From Nitrososphaerota archaeon (GTDB lineage: Archaea > Thermoproteota > Nitrososphaeria > Nitrososphaerales > CADDZS01): DNA of 64,000 bases. The position numbers and the translations under genes are program-made. Under the pieces are notes generated by a model. The model had not been told where the DNA came from. It searched no databases and was given only the letters and a program-made list of their open reading frames with translations. The DNA lies in the NCBI GenBank assembly GCA_021325255.1, contig JAJPHP010000058.1, positions 91,481 through 155,480 of the forward strand, in the 5' to 3' direction. Shown in pieces: positions 45,291 to 53,562 of this stretch; the first letter of the stretch is position 1, and every line of letters starts with the position of its first letter.

Positions 45291-45467
45291 ATGTCAGTCA
45301 GAAGAATGCCCCTGATCGAACCCGAGTGGAATCAGGCGCCGCTCATCGAACCGGAATGGCGTCAATCCCCACTCATCGAACCCGAATGGGAGGCAGTGCG
45401 TGGCTTCGGACGAGTCATGGTAGCTGATTTTGGATCCAGCGGGCCTGCGATTCAGACTCTTTGGTAA
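45291..45467 (+). CDS. 58-residue peptide with three tandem PLIEPEW repeats
   Basis: From ATG 45291 to TAA 45467. After MSVRRM come three 10-residue units, each PLIEPEW plus three variable residues (NQA, RQS, EAV), at 45309-45338, 45339-45368 and 45369-45398. The tail is RGFGRVMVADFGSSGPAIQT followed by LW. In the seven repeated codons all differences between copies (Pro, Leu, Pro, Glu codons) are at third positions and synonymous, while the three linker codons vary freely. That pattern means selection on the peptide on this strand; the antisense frame would change amino acids. No signal peptide, Cys or known family. It has its own TATA-like box and a terminator-like hairpin, so it appears to be a separate transcription unit. 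Confidence 0.7.
   Translation: MSVRRMPLIEPEWNQAPLIEPEWRQSPLIEPEWEAVRGFGRVMVADFGSSGPAIQTLW
45309..45398 (+). repeat. Three 30-base tandem repeats within the peptide gene
   Basis: Each unit encodes PLIEPEW plus three variable residues. Over the 21 conserved-core bases the copies differ only at four wobble positions, giving an exact amino-acid repeat with a divergent DNA repeat. Confidence 0.85.
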
Positions 45468-45799
45468 ATCCAGAAGTGGCACCGGTGAATTCGATCCGAA
45501 ATCGACGTGCACGCCAAAAGGAAACATATGGAGGCCTTTGAAGGACCCTCCTTTGGGGCCTCCTGTCCTTTTTTTCCTTCCCTTTTATTCTTCTTACTTT
45601 GTTGCCCTTTTCCACCGTCTAATCAGAATTAGTAACAAAGGCACTCCGATCGGGGTAATAAGCGCCGAGGAGTACGGCCTAGTACCCGGAGTTCAGATTT
45701 CGGCCTCCAATGTCTAGGAAAAGTTGTCTCTGAAGAAAGCCAATCAGTTCTCCAACCTCGTGCAATTCTTAGATACCTCGGGGTTCGAGCACCTTTCCC
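45468..45799. other. Intergenic region after the peptide gene
   Basis: About 330 bases. It contains the terminator-like hairpin (45530-45576) and then the leader of the adenine phosphoribosyltransferase gene. A 95-codon plus-strand ORF (45430-45717) overlaps the peptide gene and hairpin and looks random. Confidence 0.4.
45530..45576 (+). terminator. Hairpin followed by T-tract
   Basis: GGAGGCC (45530-45536) pairs with GGCCTCC (45557-45563), extended by two G-T pairs, and is followed by a run of seven T residues. It fits an intrinsic terminator for the PLIEPEW peptide transcript. Confidence 0.6.
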
Positions 45800-46357
45800 G
45801 TGAGCGGAGAGCAAGGAATTCCAGCATCCGTAGCGTCTGAACTCAAGGCAAAGCTCAGGGTGATCCCTGGCTGGCCCAAACAGGGGGTCAACTTTGTCGA
45901 TATCACGACCCTGCTGAAGGATAGAGCCGCGTTCCGAAAGGTTGTGGAAATCCTTGCCGACCATTTCGAAAAGAAAGACAATCTTGATGCTATCGTTGGA
46001 ATCGAGGCAAGGGGATTCATGATAGGCTCTCCAGTAGCGTACAGTCTGGGGGTAGGGTTTGTCCCGGCGAGAAAACGAGGGAAGCTCCCGGCAGAAAAGC
46101 TGTCGATGGAGTATTCCTTGGAGTATAGCTCGGAGTTTTTGGAGATGCACGGTGATGCGGTTGTACCTGGACAGAGAGTTGCTGTTATCGATGACCTCCT
46201 TGCAACTGGCGGAACGAGCCAAGCTGCAATCAAGCTCGTCGAGAGGATGGGGGGGATTGTTGTTGGGTTAGGTTTCCTTGTGGAGCTCGACTTTCTGAAA
46301 GGGCGAGAGAAGCTCCGTGGATATGACGTTCTGTCGCTCGTACACTTTTACGAGTAG
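45800..46357 (+). CDS. apt: Adenine phosphoribosyltransferase
   Basis: Purine salvage: adenine plus PRPP gives AMP. The 185-residue protein has LKAKLRVIPGWPKQGVNFVDITTLLKD, the flexible-loop region LDAIVGIEARGFMIGSPVAYSLGVGFVPARKRGKLP, and the PRPP-binding motif VAVIDDLLATGGTSQAA. These match the bacterial/eukaryal Apt type. Start is GTG 45800. Downstream is an unrelated transporter gene. Confidence 0.93.
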   Translation: MSGEQGIPASVASELKAKLRVIPGWPKQGVNFVDITTLLKDRAAFRKVVEILADHFEKKDNLDAIVGIEARGFMIGSPVAYSLGVGFVPARKRGKLPAEKLSMEYSLEYSSEFLEMHGDAVVPGQRVAVIDDLLATGGTSQAAIKLVERMGGIVVGLGFLVELDFLKGREKLRGYDVLSLVHFYE

Positions 46358-46490
46358 TGACTGGAGATCTTTCGTACTCCCCAATGACAAATGACTCGCG
46401 CATTCATTTTAGTCCTCTCCTTCGCATCTTCAACTACTAGATCCACAGAAATTATCAAAAGCCGTGGGCTCAAGTCAGGTTGAGCGCGCC

Positions 46491-47477
46491 ATGAACAGAC
46501 TCGACGGAAGAATTGCCATCGCTTCCGCGGGTGTTCTATATGGCATGGTAACGGTTGGCGGGACCTTTCTCGTGAAGAGAGGCCTGTCCGCTTTTGATAT
46601 CTCCGTGTTCTTTCTGCTATTCTCGCTGATTCCTGCAGTTCCGATTTTGCTACTTCGCAGGAAAGGCTTCTTTTCAAGGCTGATCAAGAATTGGAAGTAT
46701 CTTTCACTCTATGCATTTCTCAATACTTTCCTCGTCGTCTCCCTCTTTGGAAGCCTGGGTCTCGGGCTCTCTCCCGCGGTGGCAGCGCTGTTACTCTATT
46801 CGCAGCCCGTGTGGACCGTGATATTCGAGAGGATTTTCTTCGGAGAGAGAATAGATTTGTCTCGAATTGCCATAATTGCCCTAGCACTTTCGGGCGTGTT
46901 TCTGCTCACAAACCCAATTTCGTCAGCTGGTCAATTCAATGTTGCGGCGGGAATGTCCAACTCAGCGTTGGTTCCAGCGGAGATCTTGGCTCTAATTGGC
47001 AGCATGTTTCTTTCTCTGTGGATCATACTTGGAAGAGTGGGGAGGCTCGGCGCCTTTGGCGATCCACTTGAACTGACAACGGCGGTGCGCAGTAGCACGC
47101 TGATTTTTGTTCTTCTTGCCGCGATGCTCTCAATACCAATCCTCGGGCGCTCTGGATTTCTTTCGAATTCAAGCGTGCTGAACGCAGGAAGCTTCTTCTG
47201 GCTCTTTGTCTTCGCCATGGTCGCCGGCCTTCTTCCGGATTTTCTGTTTTACGCCGGCATTGACAGGGTTAAGCCCCTGCAAGCCGGGGTGATCTTGCTC
47301 TTGGAGCCGGTGTCCTCGGCAATTATCAGCGTTGCACTGTCAATTTCTTCGCTTGGGTCAGTACAGATCGGCGGCGCTGCTCTGATCCTTCTATCAAACT
47401 ATTTTGCATCCAAATCTGCGGGAAAGGTAGTCTCAAATAGAGAAGAAAAGAAGAAAAGATACGGCCGGTCAGCGTAA
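46491..47477 (+). CDS. EamA/DMT-superfamily transporter
   Basis: The protein has ten hydrophobic helices in two EamA halves (AIASAGVLYGMVTVGGTFLVKRGLSAFDISVFF ... LLLYSQPVWTVIFERIFFGE; and SFFWLFVFAMVAGLLPDFLFYAGIDRVKPLQAGVILLLEPVSSAIISVAL). The paired LxPxW/E motifs in helices 4 and 9 are typical of drug/metabolite exporters. ATG 46491 is preferred over GTG 46464. The C-tail is Lys-rich. Substrate unknown. Confidence 0.87.
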   Translation: MNRLDGRIAIASAGVLYGMVTVGGTFLVKRGLSAFDISVFFLLFSLIPAVPILLLRRKGFFSRLIKNWKYLSLYAFLNTFLVVSLFGSLGLGLSPAVAALLLYSQPVWTVIFERIFFGERIDLSRIAIIALALSGVFLLTNPISSAGQFNVAAGMSNSALVPAEILALIGSMFLSLWIILGRVGRLGAFGDPLELTTAVRSSTLIFVLLAAMLSIPILGRSGFLSNSSVLNAGSFFWLFVFAMVAGLLPDFLFYAGIDRVKPLQAGVILLLEPVSSAIISVALSISSLGSVQIGGAALILLSNYFASKSAGKVVSNREEKKKRYGRSA

Positions 47478-47703
47478 GAAGTACTTGCAGGCATCAATTG
47501 CTATGACTCTGAAAGAATTGGGATCTGTTTTCGCATTACTCTCTTTAGCGGAGCGCCTTACAAATTGGCATGAAGGATAAAAAAAGTCTGACTAGCTGAA
47601 AGTTTTTGCATTTACAGCCCTCAGGTTATGCTAAAATAGCATTTCGAACAAGTTCGTGGAACTGCGAGATTCCTACAGAACAGGAAAAAGGGAAAAGTAG
47701 TAA

Positions 47704-48636
47704 GTGAACGCAAAGGAAGTCATTTCGGACCTTAGGCGACAAGAGATTGAGATCCTGACCGAGGAGAGGCTGGTCAAGGTAATTGAGAGTAACCCCAGGC
47801 CCACGACCTACATCGGTCTTGAGCCTAGCAACTCACTGCACATAGGGAACCTGAGCGCCTCGATCCCGGTGATGAAGCTTGCAAAACACGGCTTCAAGGC
47901 GTTAATACTTCTCGCAGATCTTCACGCACTGGCAAACGACAAGGGGGAGATGAAGGAGATTCGGGAGTTCGCGGCGTTTGACAAGGAGATGTACGAAAAA
48001 ATCGCCGGCAAGATGGGCGTTGGAGGGAAGCTCGAGTACAAGTACGGAACAGATTTCGAGGATCAAACGTACTTCATCCAGCTCCTTAGACTTTCAAGAC
48101 TCGTGAACTTTACAGAGGCAGAGAAGAGCATGGACGAGATCAGCAAGTCCTCGGTCACGCGAATGACCTCCTCCATCATCTATCCTCTGATGCAGGTGCT
48201 CGATATCGGCGTCATGGGGATCGACGTGGCGGTAGGTGCGATTGACCAGAGGAAGGTCCACGTATTGGCGATTGAAAACCTGAGAAAACTTGGGTACAAA
48301 ACACCAGTGGCAATACACGGGCCTATCATGCTCGGAACCGATGGGACGAAAAAAATGAGCAAATCATTGGGAAATGCCATATTCCTCAACGAGACGCCAG
48401 AGTCTCTTGAATCAAAGATAAGGAAAACATACTGCGCTCCCGGTGATGTCGTGGTCAACCCGATCTTGAGCTGGTACAAGGCGATGATATTCCCACTTAC
48501 CGAACGGCCAATCGCGTTTGGGAATGTCTCGGTCGGGAGTTACCTAGAGCTAGAGGCGGCATGGAAGGAGAACAAAATTAGTCCGCAGGAACTGAAGAAA
48601 TCCGCGAATAGAGATATCGGCAACTTGATACTCTGA
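47704..48636 (+). CDS. tyrS: Tyrosyl-tRNA synthetase, archaeal type
   Basis: Class I synthetase charging tRNA-Tyr, 310 residues. Nucleotide-binding motifs: YIGLEPSNSLHIGN (HIGH equivalent HIGN, residues 46-49) and KMSKS (218-222). Tyrosine-site features include QVLDIGVMGIDVAVGAIDQRKVH. There is no S4 domain, as in archaeal and eukaryal enzymes. The C-terminus ends at NLIL, about ten residues before the usual terminal helix, so slight truncation is possible. GTG 47704 is the start. Confidence 0.92.
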   Translation: MNAKEVISDLRRQEIEILTEERLVKVIESNPRPTTYIGLEPSNSLHIGNLSASIPVMKLAKHGFKALILLADLHALANDKGEMKEIREFAAFDKEMYEKIAGKMGVGGKLEYKYGTDFEDQTYFIQLLRLSRLVNFTEAEKSMDEISKSSVTRMTSSIIYPLMQVLDIGVMGIDVAVGAIDQRKVHVLAIENLRKLGYKTPVAIHGPIMLGTDGTKKMSKSLGNAIFLNETPESLESKIRKTYCAPGDVVVNPILSWYKAMIFPLTERPIAFGNVSVGSYLELEAAWKENKISPQELKKSANRDIGNLIL

Positions 48637-48720
48637 TTCGGTTACTTGTGCGTTGTTTTGTGATATAGGTACTAACCCTACAAGATAGTCCAACCCAGGC
48701 TCCTGAATGGCACTTTCGTT

Positions 48721-49317
48721 CTACGCTAGCTCAAAATTGCGCGACGCACCGTTGTAGCGGAGCAAGCCCGAAGATATACCCCATTCGATTAAAATTGATT
48801 GAATCGTATCAGAGTTAATCCCTGCCATAGATAGATGTCCGGCTATCTCCCGCGCAGAAACAGACCTTTTCACGGACAGCAATTCAAGAGAGGTCCTGAA
48901 TGGTTCAATCTTCGCCAAACCAGCGCGAATGATTCTCGCCTTACCATCGGAGGCCCTGACGAACCCTGCTCCTAGATCTGTTAGAATTGCTTCTGTACGT
49001 CCGATTTTAACCAAACCAAGCTCTTCCGCAACCTTGAGCGCAGAGAGAAAGTTAGCAGAATTTTCAGGGCGAAACCTCTTGAGCAGGGAGGAGAACTTTA
49101 CACGCGAGCCCATGGATTCGATTGCTTCGATTAGCGCAATGACCAAGATGGGCGTCGCTTCAGCCGGCATGACTAAAGACAGATAACTCTTGGCTCCTGA
49201 TGTCTCGATGTCCTTCTCCCTAATTTCTTGTTGCTGATGCCGTTGCTGTTTTTTCCTCTTTTCTTCATCATGTATTTCGACAGGTATTGCGCCATCTCCT
49301 TTCTCTCTTCGACTCAT
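48721..49317 (-). CDS. Stand-alone AAA-associated C-terminal domain protein
   Basis: From ATG 49317 (the longer ORF adds 35 hydrophobic residues). A Gln/Lys-rich stretch of ~40 residues precedes a domain like that at the C-terminus of some archaeal ABC transporter ATPases (AAA_assoc_C): MPAEATPILVIALIEAIESMG, NFLSALKVAEELGLVKIGRTEAILTDLGAGFV, RIIRAGLAKIEPFRTSLELL, SAREIAGHLSMAGI. The two winged-helix-like halves suggest regulation or DNA/protein binding. No ABC ATPase adjoins it. Confidence 0.6.
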   Translation of the reverse strand: MSRREKGDGAIPVEIHDEEKRKKQQRHQQQEIREKDIETSGAKSYLSLVMPAEATPILVIALIEAIESMGSRVKFSSLLKRFRPENSANFLSALKVAEELGLVKIGRTEAILTDLGAGFVRASDGKARIIRAGLAKIEPFRTSLELLSVKRSVSAREIAGHLSMAGINSDTIQSILIEWGISSGLLRYNGASRNFELA

Positions 49318-49717
49318 CCCAATATGCCGCAAAACAGGTATTATCCTGTTTCCGAGATCATTCCAAAATTCAAGCAAGATCATTCCTAGAATGGAAAAGA
49401 CTAATCGGGAAAGAAGCTTCAACCTCTCTAATCACTGGCAGAGCTCTCAACTTCGCATGGCCTTTACGAAAGAGTACCGAACGAATGGGCCATTTTCACC
49501 CGCCCTTGTCAGAAACAACACACTGGACGCTCTAAGACACAGTAACAAAATGGAAAAGATGAACGGACCGGTAGGCGACACGGAGAAGGTAATGACGGGT
49601 GTTAAAATTGTGACTTTCCAATTTTCAAGGTATCTCAGATCTATCACAACTTCATTTGAGAGCATGGAGGATTAAGCGGCATCTCACCCGCAGAGGTTCC
49701 GGAAGTCAGGGTAGAAG

Positions 49718-50653
49718 GTGAAAACCATTGGATTACTCCTATTCAAAATGCAAAAGGCACTGAGTGTCACGCGGTACAAAGAAACAAACCACATGGGTGC
49801 CATTAGGCGAAACGCCATAAATTCAGTTATCACCGAAGCCGACGTGCCCGAGAGCATGAATAAAAAGGAGTACAGCAAGCTTGCCGAATACTACGACCTG
49901 ACCCACAAGAGTTATGATTACTCCTCACAGTGCGATCTTATTGAGAAACTCTTCAAGAAACATTTCAAGCACGGCAGAGTGAAGTCTCTACTCGATATAG
50001 GTTGTGGCACTGGTAATCAATCGATAATCTTCGCCAAGAAGGGCTACAATGTGATAGGGATTGACAATTCAACAGAGATGCTTACAGTTGCGAAGAAGAA
50101 GATTTCAAGACATGATAGGAATCCGCCCAAACTGTTCAAGATGGATATGCGGCGAATCTCTCTTCGGGACAAGTTCGAGATAGCTCTAGTCTTGATCGGT
50201 GGTTTTGGTTATCTTGTCAGAAATCAGGACACAACCAAGTTTTTCTCATCAATCAGAAGAGTGTTGAGCAATCGCAACAGTCTGCTCATATTTGATTTTT
50301 GGCAGAAATCGTCAGTTCCTCAAGAAGCGAAAAGCGAATCAGGATACAAAGGTTGGGACATATTCCAACCAGACAAGAAAGCGAACATTCGTATTGTAAG
50401 GCTGTAGGGCATGAGATATTTCGATGGGACTATACGGAATAGTCATTTCTATTACGTTGTAGACGTCGAGAACAATACCCTACTGGATAGTTTTTCAGAG
50501 GTTCACGCGACTCGCAGTTGGTCTCTTGAAGAGGTAAACGGGTCACTCAAGAACAACGGATTTGAATCCTGCGCCTTCTACGATGAAGATTCTGGCGGGA
50601 CGGTCAGACGCAAGAGCCAACGAGTCATCAACGTATCCAGAGTCGCAAAGTAG
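49718..50653 (+). pseudogene. Class I SAM-dependent methyltransferase interrupted by TAG
   Basis: The first part holds the methyltransferase core: AEYYDLTHKSYDYSSQCDLIEKL, motif I LLDIGCGTGNQSIIFAKKGY, VIGIDNSTEMLTVA, MDMRRISL, ALVLIGGFGYL. TAG 50405-50407 interrupts it, but the same frame continues with MRYFDGTIRNSHFYYVVDVE and SWSLEEVNGSLKNNGFESCAFY, the usual C-terminal strands and helix of this subfamily. No frameshift is needed. The likely start is ATG 49856 (MNKKEYSKLAEYYD). Either a nonsense mutation, an error or readthrough. Substrate unknown. Confidence 0.8.
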
Positions 50654-50914
50654 GGAGACTCTTGCAGATGTGCCATTGGCCTTCTGGCACGCTGTGACAG
50701 TCCACTTTACACCCCTTGCTAGGTCAAATTAAGTTACCAGAACCCCAACAAAAGCGGGTCAAAGATTTATAACGTATGTCATACAAAGCACTCTCTACTT
50801 ACACGAATGTCGTAAGCGGAGCCCCTGATCCTTCCGCTCTCGGCAAAAGTTGGGGACTAGCACCATCGCAAGTGACGAACTGCAAAGAAGTTCTAAGAGC
50901 GATTTCTATCCTAA

Positions 50915-51925
50915 TTGATAACTGCTGAACTTGTAGCACTCGGCGCCGTAGCAGGATTTACCATCTTCCTTGGTTTGCCAGTCGCAGTCATGACGCGTGT
51001 CACTGCGAGGGTCAAGGGATTCCTAAATGCGATAACAATCGGCGTTCTTATTTTCATTCTGATTGAAGTCCTGCCCTCTGCAAAGCAACTCGCAGAGACC
51101 GCTTTCATCGCAAACACCGGCACGGGTTCAATCTTTGTTTTTGCCCTGATCATAGGTCTTGCAACCGGTATTTTCGGGCTAGTGGCCTATGAGAGGTACT
51201 TCATAAGAATCCGACAGAGAAGGATATCAAACGGATCCATCAACAATCCACTCCCGCAGGGAGTTAGCGGAAAGCAGGATATTTCGCCCCAACTCACAAG
51301 GAAGAATTCCAACGAGAGAACGTTAGGCATTGGCGAAGCGCAAGCGCGTGGAACAGCGGCAGACTATACTCTTACGAATGCTACTTCTACCACAATGGGC
51401 GAAAACTCTGCCACGAAAGCTGTTGTTACCACTTCTACCGTTTCTTCCCCTCCTTCTTTCATGAGCGCAACAGAAGCAAAGCAAATCGCATTCTCGATTG
51501 CCGTGGGAATTGGAGTACACAACTTTTCTGAAGGACTTGCGATAGGCCAATCCTTCGCGTCAGCCGCGCTTGCCCTGTCAATCTTCCTCGCAATTGGATT
51601 TGCAATCCACAACACGACCGAGGGGTTTGGAATAGCCGCACCGATGGCAGGCTACAAGCCTTCTCTCACATACCTGTTTACGCTTGGATTCATCGGTGGC
51701 TTTCCCACACTCGCAGGAACAATCATTGGCGGAATTTATCCTGCGAGCCCCCTTGCCCTGACTTTCTTCCTCGCGCTTGCCGCCGGAGCCCTGATTTACA
51801 TAATCTCGGGAATGTTTTACGTGGCTCGTAGGCAGACCAGCAATGAGCTCTTCATGTTCGGACTTTTCATCGGGTTCTTGGTTGCGTACGCAACCGACCT
51901 TTTCCTCGCAATGCTCGGCGCCTGA
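50915..51925 (+). CDS. ZIP-family metal transporter
   Basis: The 336-residue protein has eight helices. Helix 4 has VGIGVHNFSEGLAIGQSF and helix 5 FAIHNTTEGFGIAAPMAG, the two HNxxEG-type metal-binding helices of ZIP transporters. The cytosolic loop between helices 3 and 4 (~residues 95-185) is long, Ser/Thr/Asn-rich and poor in His, unlike many zinc-specific ZIPs. It imports zinc or another divalent metal. TTG 50915 start; a TTTATAAC element at 50766-50773 may be its TATA box with a long leader. Confidence 0.9.
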   Translation: MITAELVALGAVAGFTIFLGLPVAVMTRVTARVKGFLNAITIGVLIFILIEVLPSAKQLAETAFIANTGTGSIFVFALIIGLATGIFGLVAYERYFIRIRQRRISNGSINNPLPQGVSGKQDISPQLTRKNSNERTLGIGEAQARGTAADYTLTNATSTTMGENSATKAVVTTSTVSSPPSFMSATEAKQIAFSIAVGIGVHNFSEGLAIGQSFASAALALSIFLAIGFAIHNTTEGFGIAAPMAGYKPSLTYLFTLGFIGGFPTLAGTIIGGIYPASPLALTFFLALAAGALIYIISGMFYVARRQTSNELFMFGLFIGFLVAYATDLFLAMLGA

Positions 51926-52060
51926 AACGGAAACAGTCCTCACGCGATCAAAATGTAGCTCGATATCTGGGATCCAGAACGTTTTCCGGATATCAGGCAA
52001 GAAATGAAAAGCCTTTACAATTTTGCAGATTGTCGGAGATAAGGGAGTGGTGGATTCCGT

Positions 52061-52481
52061 ATGCCAAACTACTGGCTCTTCAAGGAGGATCCTGGCCTAC
52101 TCGTACGACGATCTTGTCAAGGATAGAAAGACTTCATGGTCTGGAATCCGCAACAACCTTGCGCTCATCCATCTAAGAAGCGTCAGGACGGGAGATCTAA
52201 TTTTCTTCTATCAGACAGGCGGAGATAAGGCGATCGTAGGGATTATGAAATCTCTGGACGATGCCTACTCGCTTGACAAGAGCCTTCCACTGTCGAAGTC
52301 TAAAGAAGTCGCCGTCGACGTGGCTCCGCTTCAGAAACTTGCGCGACATGTAGCCCTTTCAGAAATGAAGGATGACGCCAGATTCAAGGATTTTCTATTG
52401 CTGAAAATTTCAAGGCTCTCAGTAATGCCAGTCACGCCCGAGCAGTGGGGCCTGATCCTGAATCTCTCTTCTTCCAAGTGA
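52061..52481 (+). pseudogene. EVE-domain protein, frameshifted near its N-terminus
   Basis: ATG 52061 encodes MPNYWLFKEDP, the exact N-terminal pattern of EVE (PUA-like) proteins, but the continuation AYSYDDLVKDRKTSW, SGIRNNLALIHLRSVRTGDLIFFYQ, KAIVGIMKSLDDAY lies in the +1 frame. One extra base around 52094-52095 explains the break. EVE domains recognise modified bases or RNA (as in human THYN1). If the single base is an artefact, the gene is intact at ~140 residues. Confidence 0.85.
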
Positions 52482-52523
52482 AGATAGATGGAAAAGTCTC
52501 GTTTTTCAGCAGTGCGTACTTTT

Positions 52524-53501
52524 TCAGTACTGCATTATCTTGTTGATAGCCTTCTTGACTTTCGGAACGCTCGGAAGGTAGTGCTCTTCAAGGGTGTACG
52601 GGAATGGCGTGTCGTACCCGGCGACCCTGATGATTGGCCCTTTGAGGTACTCGATAGCTCTCTCTGCGATTAGGGCGGCAACTTCGGCGCCGAATCCGGC
52701 CGTCTTTGGAGCTTCGTGAACAATGATTGCCCTTCCCGTCTTTTGCACGGAGGCCATCACGGTATCGATGTCAAGTGGCACGAGAGTCCGCAGGTCGACT
52801 ACCTCGGCGTCCACTCCTTCCCCCTTCTTCGCAGACTCTGCCGCTTCAAGGCATACCTGAAGCATCGCGCCGTATGCGAAAATGCTGACATCTCTGCCCT
52901 CTCTTGCTACCCTTGCCTTTCCAATGGGCACGGTAAACTCGCCGTCAGGCACCTCCCCTTTGACGGCTCTGTAGATCCTCTTTGGCTCAAGAAAAATCAC
53001 TGGATCCTCGTCTCGAAGCGAGGAGAGAAGCAACCCCTTCGTATCGTAAGGAGTAGCTGGAATCACCACTTTGAGCCCCGCGGTGTGTGCAAAGTATGCC
53101 TCGCTGCTCTGAGAGTGATAGTGGCCTCCCTTGATTCCACCGCCGTAAGGAGCCCTGACGACCAGGTGGCAAGAGTACTGCCCTCCGGACCTGTAGCGTA
53201 ACTTCGACAGATTGGTCACTATCTGGTCAAAGGCAGGATAAATGAAATCAAGGAACTGGATTTCAGGGACGGGATTGAGCCCATAGACGGCCATTCCGAT
53301 CGCTGTTCCAATAATGCCCGACTCTGCAAGCGGTGTATCGATCACCCTGTTTGCACCGAATTCATCGTACAAACCTTCAGTGGCCCTGAATACTCCGCCG
53401 TCACGTCCGACGTCTTCACCAAGAATGACAATCCTGTCGTCACGCCTCATCTCTTCGCGAAGCGCCTGGTTGACAGCTTGCACAATATTGATTGTTGTCA
53501 A
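52524..53501 (-). CDS. 2-oxoacid dehydrogenase E1 component, beta subunit (copy 2)
   Basis: This 325-residue paralogue of the subunit at 40918-41913 has VILGEDVGRDGGVFRATEGLYDEFG, VIDTPLAESGIIGTAIGMAVYG, VRAPYGGGIKGGHYHSQSSEAYF and VIFLEPKRIYRAVKGEVP. It lies 61 bases after its alpha partner. The active-site GGHYHSQS stretch is of the branched-chain/pyruvate type. No E2 or E3 gene is near, so it must share or recruit them from elsewhere. Confidence 0.92.
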   Translation of the reverse strand: MTTINIVQAVNQALREEMRRDDRIVILGEDVGRDGGVFRATEGLYDEFGANRVIDTPLAESGIIGTAIGMAVYGLNPVPEIQFLDFIYPAFDQIVTNLSKLRYRSGGQYSCHLVVRAPYGGGIKGGHYHSQSSEAYFAHTAGLKVVIPATPYDTKGLLLSSLRDEDPVIFLEPKRIYRAVKGEVPDGEFTVPIGKARVAREGRDVSIFAYGAMLQVCLEAAESAKKGEGVDAEVVDLRTLVPLDIDTVMASVQKTGRAIIVHEAPKTAGFGAEVAALIAERAIEYLKGPIIRVAGYDTPFPYTLEEHYLPSVPKVKKAINKIMQY

Positions 53502-53562
53502 TGTATCTGTTGACGCGCCCTAATTCTATCTAGACCTTATTCCGTCTTTACTCTATACAACC

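Noticed and set aside
45294..45527. 77-codon minus-strand ORF over the PLIEPEW peptide gene, itself with a repeat
   Set aside because: Repeat differences are synonymous only on the plus strand; the minus frame would change amino acids in each copy.
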